DNA from: Salinibacterium sp. NK8237 | GTDB lineage: Bacteria; Actinomycetota; Actinomycetes; Actinomycetales; Microbacteriaceae | Length of the DNA stretch: 64,000 nucleotides | NCBI RefSeq assembly: GCF_015864955.1 | Contig: NZ_JADYWE010000001.1 | Span: forward strand, 186,001 to 250,000 | Direction: 5' to 3' | Shown here: one piece after another, positions 61,301 to 64,000 of the stretch | Layout: the number at the start of each line of letters is the position of its first letter | Numbering within the stretch: the stretch's first letter is position 1 | Notes under the pieces: generated by a model | Database searches by the model: none | Told to the model about the DNA's origin: nothing | The model's input: the letters and a program-made list of their open reading frames with translations, nothing else | Position numbers and translations under genes: made by a program

Positions 61301-61805
61301 GATGTGGAATGCGGGTAACGCGGCACAGGATCGCGAGGAGTATCTCCCCCACAGTATGGTCACCGTTCAGCCGCCACTCTTTTCAATGTCGAGCCCGGTG
61401 GATGACCTGATGGCCGACCTCTGGTCAACGGGAATTTCGCCGGCAAGCCACCCGGTCGCCCACCTAAGGTCAGCCCTGAGTGCGCGGGGAATCCTGAGCG
61501 CAACCGACCTGATGACCGCGGAATCCGGGCGTCGTATCGAAATTGGCGGTGTTGTGACGCATCGTCAACGTCCCGCGACGGCCAGCGGAATCACCTTCAT
61601 CAACATTGAAGATGAGACAGGTCTTATCAACGTGATTTGCAGTGTTGGAGTCTGGGGGCGCTACCGCCGAGTCGCTCGAGACAGTGCAGCGCTCATCGTT
61701 CGTGGTGTCCTCGAACGCTCCGTTGACGGTGTAATTAATGTTGTCGCAGACCGCTTTGAACCGCTTTCGGGGCTTCCCCGCACCCAATCTCGAGATTTCC
61801 ACTAA
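58362..61805 (+). CDS. dnaE2: Error-prone DNA polymerase III alpha subunit DnaE2
   Basis: An 1147-residue C-family polymerase. The N-terminal PHP domain (AELHAHSSFSFLDGASMPEKLAEE, TDHDGLYG) is followed by palm motifs (GRGSAASSVVCYLL, and EEPDIDVDFDSERREEVIQYV with the catalytic acidic residues), then the fingers and an OB domain. It copies damaged DNA and causes mutations after DNA damage. Length matches DnaE2 (about 1,100) rather than the longer replicative DnaE1. It is the last gene of the SOS operon; a 155-base gap follows. Confidence 0.93.
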   Translation: MAWSNPPIPWRQLERTLSGFGTVTPIGEAGDGRAMSLVSSKRAPYIAPNAPPNDVASEASMAATVVPYAELHAHSSFSFLDGASMPEKLAEEAARLGLSALALTDHDGLYGIVRMAEAAAELGLRTMFGAELSLGLSGPQNGIADPEGDHLLVLARKEEGYHRLALAITRAQLAGGEKGRPRYDLADLAELASGHWFVLTGCRKGAVRRALSGPEGSSAPTTESMRAAGAELDRLSELFGPDAVIVELFDHGYPLDSVLNDALVLLAAERGLRVVATSNAHYATPRQHHLHSAISAVRARRSLDEMDGWLPAAGTAHLRSGAEMAVLFARYPEAVATTVEIADEAAFELRQAKPALPDQDVPEGHTPASWLRELTWAGVKDRSIELSEANRARIQRELDVIEEKNFAGYFLIVHDIVAFARGRGILCQGRGSAASSVVCYLLKITAVDPLRYKLPFERFISAMREEEPDIDVDFDSERREEVIQYVFERYGRENAAQVANVIQYRPRFAVRDMAKALGHSPGQQDAWSKQMERWGSDVSGVDHDIPDSVLDLAQQVMKFPRHLGIHSGGMVLTQRPVGEVVPIEHARKDKRTVVQWDKDDCAWMGLVKFDLLGLGILSAMQYSFDLVDEALGERWDLATIPAEEQGVYDQLCRADAIGVFQVESRAQMGLLPRLQPREFYHLVVEIALVRPGPIQGGAVHPYVRRKMGAEPITYLHPNLVEPLERTLGVPIFQEQLMQIAVAVGGCSADDADLLRRAMGSKRGIERIDKLRTKLYAGMASNGIEGADADRIYESIQAFAGFGFAESHALSFGLLVYASAWVRLHYPAAFLAALLRAQPMGFYSPQSLVADARRHGVVVLGPDIQRSGVFAGLEALGDEVAATGTDRCLDAEQPPVGPFDRSASFDTDDHRRDGAFAVRLGFDEVKGVGATVAEKIVAARESGEFVSMNDLVRRVGLTTKQLEALAAAGTFDSLELTRREAMWNAGNAAQDREEYLPHSMVTVQPPLFSMSSPVDDLMADLWSTGISPASHPVAHLRSALSARGILSATDLMTAESGRRIEIGGVVTHRQRPATASGITFINIEDETGLINVICSVGVWGRYRRVARDSAALIVRGVLERSVDGVINVVADRFEPLSGLPRTQSRDFH

Positions 61806-61844
61806 TGACGACTTCATTACCGTTATGTGACTTTTTCGAAATAG

Positions 61845-61874
61845 ATGACACATGCAGGGCTTTCCTGCTATAGC
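61845..61874 (+). promoter_or_regulatory. Promoter of the cold-shock gene
   Basis: ATGACA (61845-61850), 18 bases, TATAGC (61869-61874), with TGC just before the -10 giving an extended -10. The transcript would carry about 80 bases of 5'-untranslated leader, as cold-shock genes often do. GGAGGAG is the ribosome-binding site before the ATG. Confidence 0.55.
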
Positions 61875-61960
61875 CTTATCCCATCGTTCATGTTCTAGAC
61901 AAAGGCATGAATGCGGCCTCGACTGTCGGGGCCTGAGGAACGCTCCTGGAGGAGTTTTAA

Positions 61961-62164
61961 ATGGCACTAGGTACCGTCAAGTGGTTCAACGCAGAAAAGG
62001 GCTTTGGCTTCATTGCCCCCGAGGACGGAAGTCCTGATGTGTTCGCCCACTACTCGGCCATCGCAACAAATGGCTACAAGTCGCTCGACGAGAACCAAAA
62101 GGTTGAGTTTGACATCACACAGGGACCCAAGGGTCCCCAGGCGGAGAACATCCGCCCCCTCTGA
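61961..62164 (+). CDS. Cold-shock protein, CspA family
   Basis: A 67-residue OB-fold nucleic-acid chaperone that melts RNA structure. RNP1 KGFGFI (residues 16-21), RNP2 VFAHYSAI (29-36) and the usual closing [11 protein letters not shown] are all present. It has a strong GGAGGAG and a sharp terminator, as expected for an abundant small gene. Confidence 0.96.
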   Translation: MALGTVKWFNAEKGFGFIAPEDGSPDVFAHYSAIATNGYKSLDENQKVEFDITQGPKGPQAENIRPL

Positions 62165-62185
62165 TCTTGATAGTTCAGTAATGAG

Positions 62186-62214
62186 AACGCCCCCGGTCCT
62201 ATACCGGGGGCGTT
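62186..62214 (+). terminator. Rho-independent terminator of the cold-shock gene
   Basis: Perfect 12-base arms AACGCCCCCGGT (62186-62197) and its complement (62203-62214), loop CCTAT, followed by TTCTTG. The stem and short T-rich tail are plain. Confidence 0.92.
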
Positions 62215-62311
62215 TTCTTGTTAAAAACGGATGCATGGATGCACGCTTGAAGGCATGCGTGCGTGCAGAACCCGGCAGGCTGTGTGTTTCGCACGGTGAA
62301 TCGCGAAGCGC

Positions 62312-62365
62312 GTACGGCCCAGCTGTTGGGTACGGCCCGGCTGTTGGGTACGGCCCAGTTGTGAG
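62312..62365. repeat. Three tandem 18-base repeats before the helicase gene end
   Basis: GTACGGCCC[AG]GCTGTTGG occurs at 62312-62329 and 62330-62347, with a third diverged copy at 62348-62365. It lies between the cold-shock terminator and the end of the helicase gene at 62369, in a non-coding tail. Too short and too few for CRISPR. Confidence 0.7.
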
Positions 62366-62368
62366 CGA

Positions 62369-64000
62369 CTAGTGCATGCCCTTGCGCAAGTAATCGATGC
62401 GGGTCTGCAATTGCGTCACCGTAGCCTGAGCGACCGCAGGGCCGCCACAGACGCGACGCAGCTCCGCGTGGATCAATCCGTGCGGTTCGTTTGAAAGCTT
62501 CGCTCTACGGCCCACGAGGTTGTTGAGCAGGGTCCGCTGCTCTTTGAGCGTGCGATACAGCGGCGGCGGCTGTTCTTCCTTGGGGCGACTCTCTGCGCGC
62601 TTTGACTGGCGTTTTTGGCGCTGCAGCAACAATTCTCGTACTTGCTCGGGCTCTAGAATGCCGGGAAGCCCAATGAAGTCGAGCTCTTCGTCGCTGCCCG
62701 GTTCGGCAGCGAAACCAAACTCGGCGCCATCGAACAGCACCCGATCGAAGTTCGCTTCAGACTCAATGGCTTCCCACGTGAACTCATCTGCAAGTTCATC
62801 GCTCGTCTTCTCTTCACGGTTCTCCGCATCGAGGAGGCTGTCATCGAGCAGATCATCAGGCGATTCTTTGCGATCGAGCGCGTGGTCCCGCTCCTTCTCG
62901 AGCTTGCCGGCGAGGTTCATGAGGTTGGGAACGCTCGGCAAAAAGATCGATGCCGTTTCGCCGCGGCGACGAGTACGCACGAAACGACCGACAGCTTGGG
63001 CGAAATACAACGGAGTGGATGCCGACGTTGCGTACACGCCGACGGCAAGGCGAGGAACGTCAACGCCCTCAGACACCATGCGCACGGCCACCATCCACCG
63101 GCTATCGCTTTCAGCAAACTTTTCGATCCGCGATGACGACTCTTTTTCGTCGGAGAGCACAATCGTGGCGGACTCCCCCGTGATGTCCTTAATGAGCTTG
63201 GCGTAGGCGCGGGCCGCGAGTTGGTCGGTCGCGATGACGAGTCCTCCGGCATCAGGAACCGAATGCCGCACCTCGCTGAGGCGACGATCCGCTGCCCGCA
63301 GCACTGCCGGCATCCATTCGCCTTTGGGGTCAAGAGCGGTGCGCCACGCCTGCGCGGTGACGTCTTTGGTGTCTCCTTCGCCGAGGCGGGCTTCCATCTC
63401 ATCGCCCATGCGGGTGCGCCAGCGCATCTTGCCGGCATAGGCCATGAAAATAACGGGTCGAACAACACCGTCTTCGAGCGCACGACCATAGCCATAGCTG
63501 TAGTCGGTGACCGAAGTGCGGATGCCCTCATGGTTGGGCGCATAGGTCACGAAGGGAATGGGCGCGGTATCGCTGCGGAACGGTGTACCCGTGAGTGAGA
63601 GCCGCCGAGTGGCACGACCGAAGGCGGTGTGAATGGCGTCGCCCCAGCTGAGAGCGTCACCGCCGTGGTGCACTTCGTCAAGAATCACGAGCGTGCGGGC
63701 AGAGTCGGTGATCTCTTGATGAAACGAGGCCTTCATGGCGACTTGCGCATAGGTCACAGCAACACCGTGGAAACGTCGACCGCCCCAGGCATCGCCGTTG
63801 GAGAACGATGGATTGAGCCGGATTCCGACACGGTTGGCGGCATCCGCCCACTGGCGTTTGAGGTGATCAGTTGGCGCGACGACCGTGACGCGATCGATCT
63901 CCCGGCGAGCGAAAAGCTCAACAGCGAGACGGAGAGCGAAGGTGGTTTTTCCGGCGCCAGGTGTTGCAGCGGCCAGAAAGTCGCGGGGTTCTTTCTCGAA
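62369..64000 (-). CDS. DEAD/DEAH-box helicase, start outside window
   Basis: The visible 543 residues are the C-terminal part of an SF2 helicase; the gene runs past the right edge. Near the edge the frame reads ATPGAGKTTFALRL (Walker A), then LVILDEVHHGGDALSWGD (DEVHH motif), LSLTGTPFRSD, and later FVRTRRRGE from the C-terminal lobe. This resembles the UvrB/RAD3-like or type III restriction-type 'DEAD/DEAH box helicase' of actinobacteria. A coiled, acidic and basic C-terminal region follows. Function unknown. Confidence 0.85.
   Translation of the reverse strand, partial: FEKEPRDFLAAATPGAGKTTFALRLAVELFARREIDRVTVVAPTDHLKRQWADAANRVGIRLNPSFSNGDAWGGRRFHGVAVTYAQVAMKASFHQEITDSARTLVILDEVHHGGDALSWGDAIHTAFGRATRRLSLTGTPFRSDTAPIPFVTYAPNHEGIRTSVTDYSYGYGRALEDGVVRPVIFMAYAGKMRWRTRMGDEMEARLGEGDTKDVTAQAWRTALDPKGEWMPAVLRAADRRLSEVRHSVPDAGGLVIATDQLAARAYAKLIKDITGESATIVLSDEKESSSRIEKFAESDSRWMVAVRMVSEGVDVPRLAVGVYATSASTPLYFAQAVGRFVRTRRRGETASIFLPSVPNLMNLAGKLEKERDHALDRKESPDDLLDDSLLDAENREEKTSDELADEFTWEAIESEANFDRVLFDGAEFGFAAEPGSDEELDFIGLPGILEPEQVRELLLQRQKRQSKRAESRPKEEQPPPLYRTLKEQRTLLNNLVGRRAKLSNEPHGLIHAELRRVCGGPAVAQATVTQLQTRIDYLRKGMH

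Noticed and set aside
62312..62365. CRISPR array
   Set aside because: Three adjoining 18-base units without spacers and no cas genes nearby.

Overview
The window looks like chromosome from a high-GC Gram-positive bacterium of the Actinomycetota, most likely the family Microbacteriaceae. Supporting signs are RbpA, the PafB/PafC pair, Tat genes followed by a HelY-type helicase, a LexA box of the actinobacterial type, frequent GTG starts and several probable leaderless transcripts. The genus cannot be fixed from the sequence alone. Gene density is high, no insertion sequence, prophage or CRISPR array is visible, and only one tRNA is seen.

Left part (1-18.7 kb), mixed surface and metabolic genes: a truncated ABC-2 permease; DUF305 and DUF3105 proteins in a coupled pair; a small winged-helix regulator coupled to a membrane protein; a YHYH lipoprotein; a large secreted protein with four lamin-tail domains and a sortase-like C-terminus; an unusual leader upstream of a succinate-semialdehyde-type dehydrogenase; an AdhA-type alcohol dehydrogenase; an AhpD-like protein behind a CsoR-like operator; small lipoproteins, a Nudix hydrolase, an SDR; and an NfeD / SPFH / glycerophosphodiesterase operon.

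Centre (18.7-33.8 kb), a conserved actinobacterial core: rbpA meets a long minus-strand gene train (HAD phosphatase, trmI, FKBP lipoprotein, pafB, pafC, two small membrane proteins, tatA, tatC, helY, lnt, ppm). It resembles the mycobacterial trmI-to-helY and rbpA/ppm1 neighbourhoods, but the Pup-proteasome genes that lie between trmI and pafB in mycobacteria are absent here. PAC2, uppP, an M20 peptidase and tRNA-Leu(GAG) follow.

Right-centre (34-55.9 kb), accessory and housekeeping genes: poxB, a PadR regulator with an ABC1 kinase, a SulP transporter closed off by a perfect 48-bp palindrome, an amino-acid permease, a J-domain/NERD fusion, a glutathione peroxidase, an ABC exporter, RNase HI, an M18 aminopeptidase and an Eis-like acetyltransferase. 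A cluster at 49.9-53.9 kb holds a zinc-ribbon DarT-like ADP-ribosyltransferase with no visible antitoxin and two paralogous SGNH-like proteins that have lost catalytic residues, one of them fused to a GAF domain. A DrrAB-like exporter follows.

Right end (55.9-64 kb), DNA damage and stress: an imuA'-imuB-dnaE2 mutagenesis operon is read from a promoter whose spacer contains a perfect LexA box. A cold-shock protein and a truncated DEAD/DEAH helicase close the window. The most novel candidates are the SGNH-like/DarT-like cluster, the short-ORF/hairpin leader at 9.15-9.22 kb, the CsoR-like operator and the degenerate J-domain/NERD protein.
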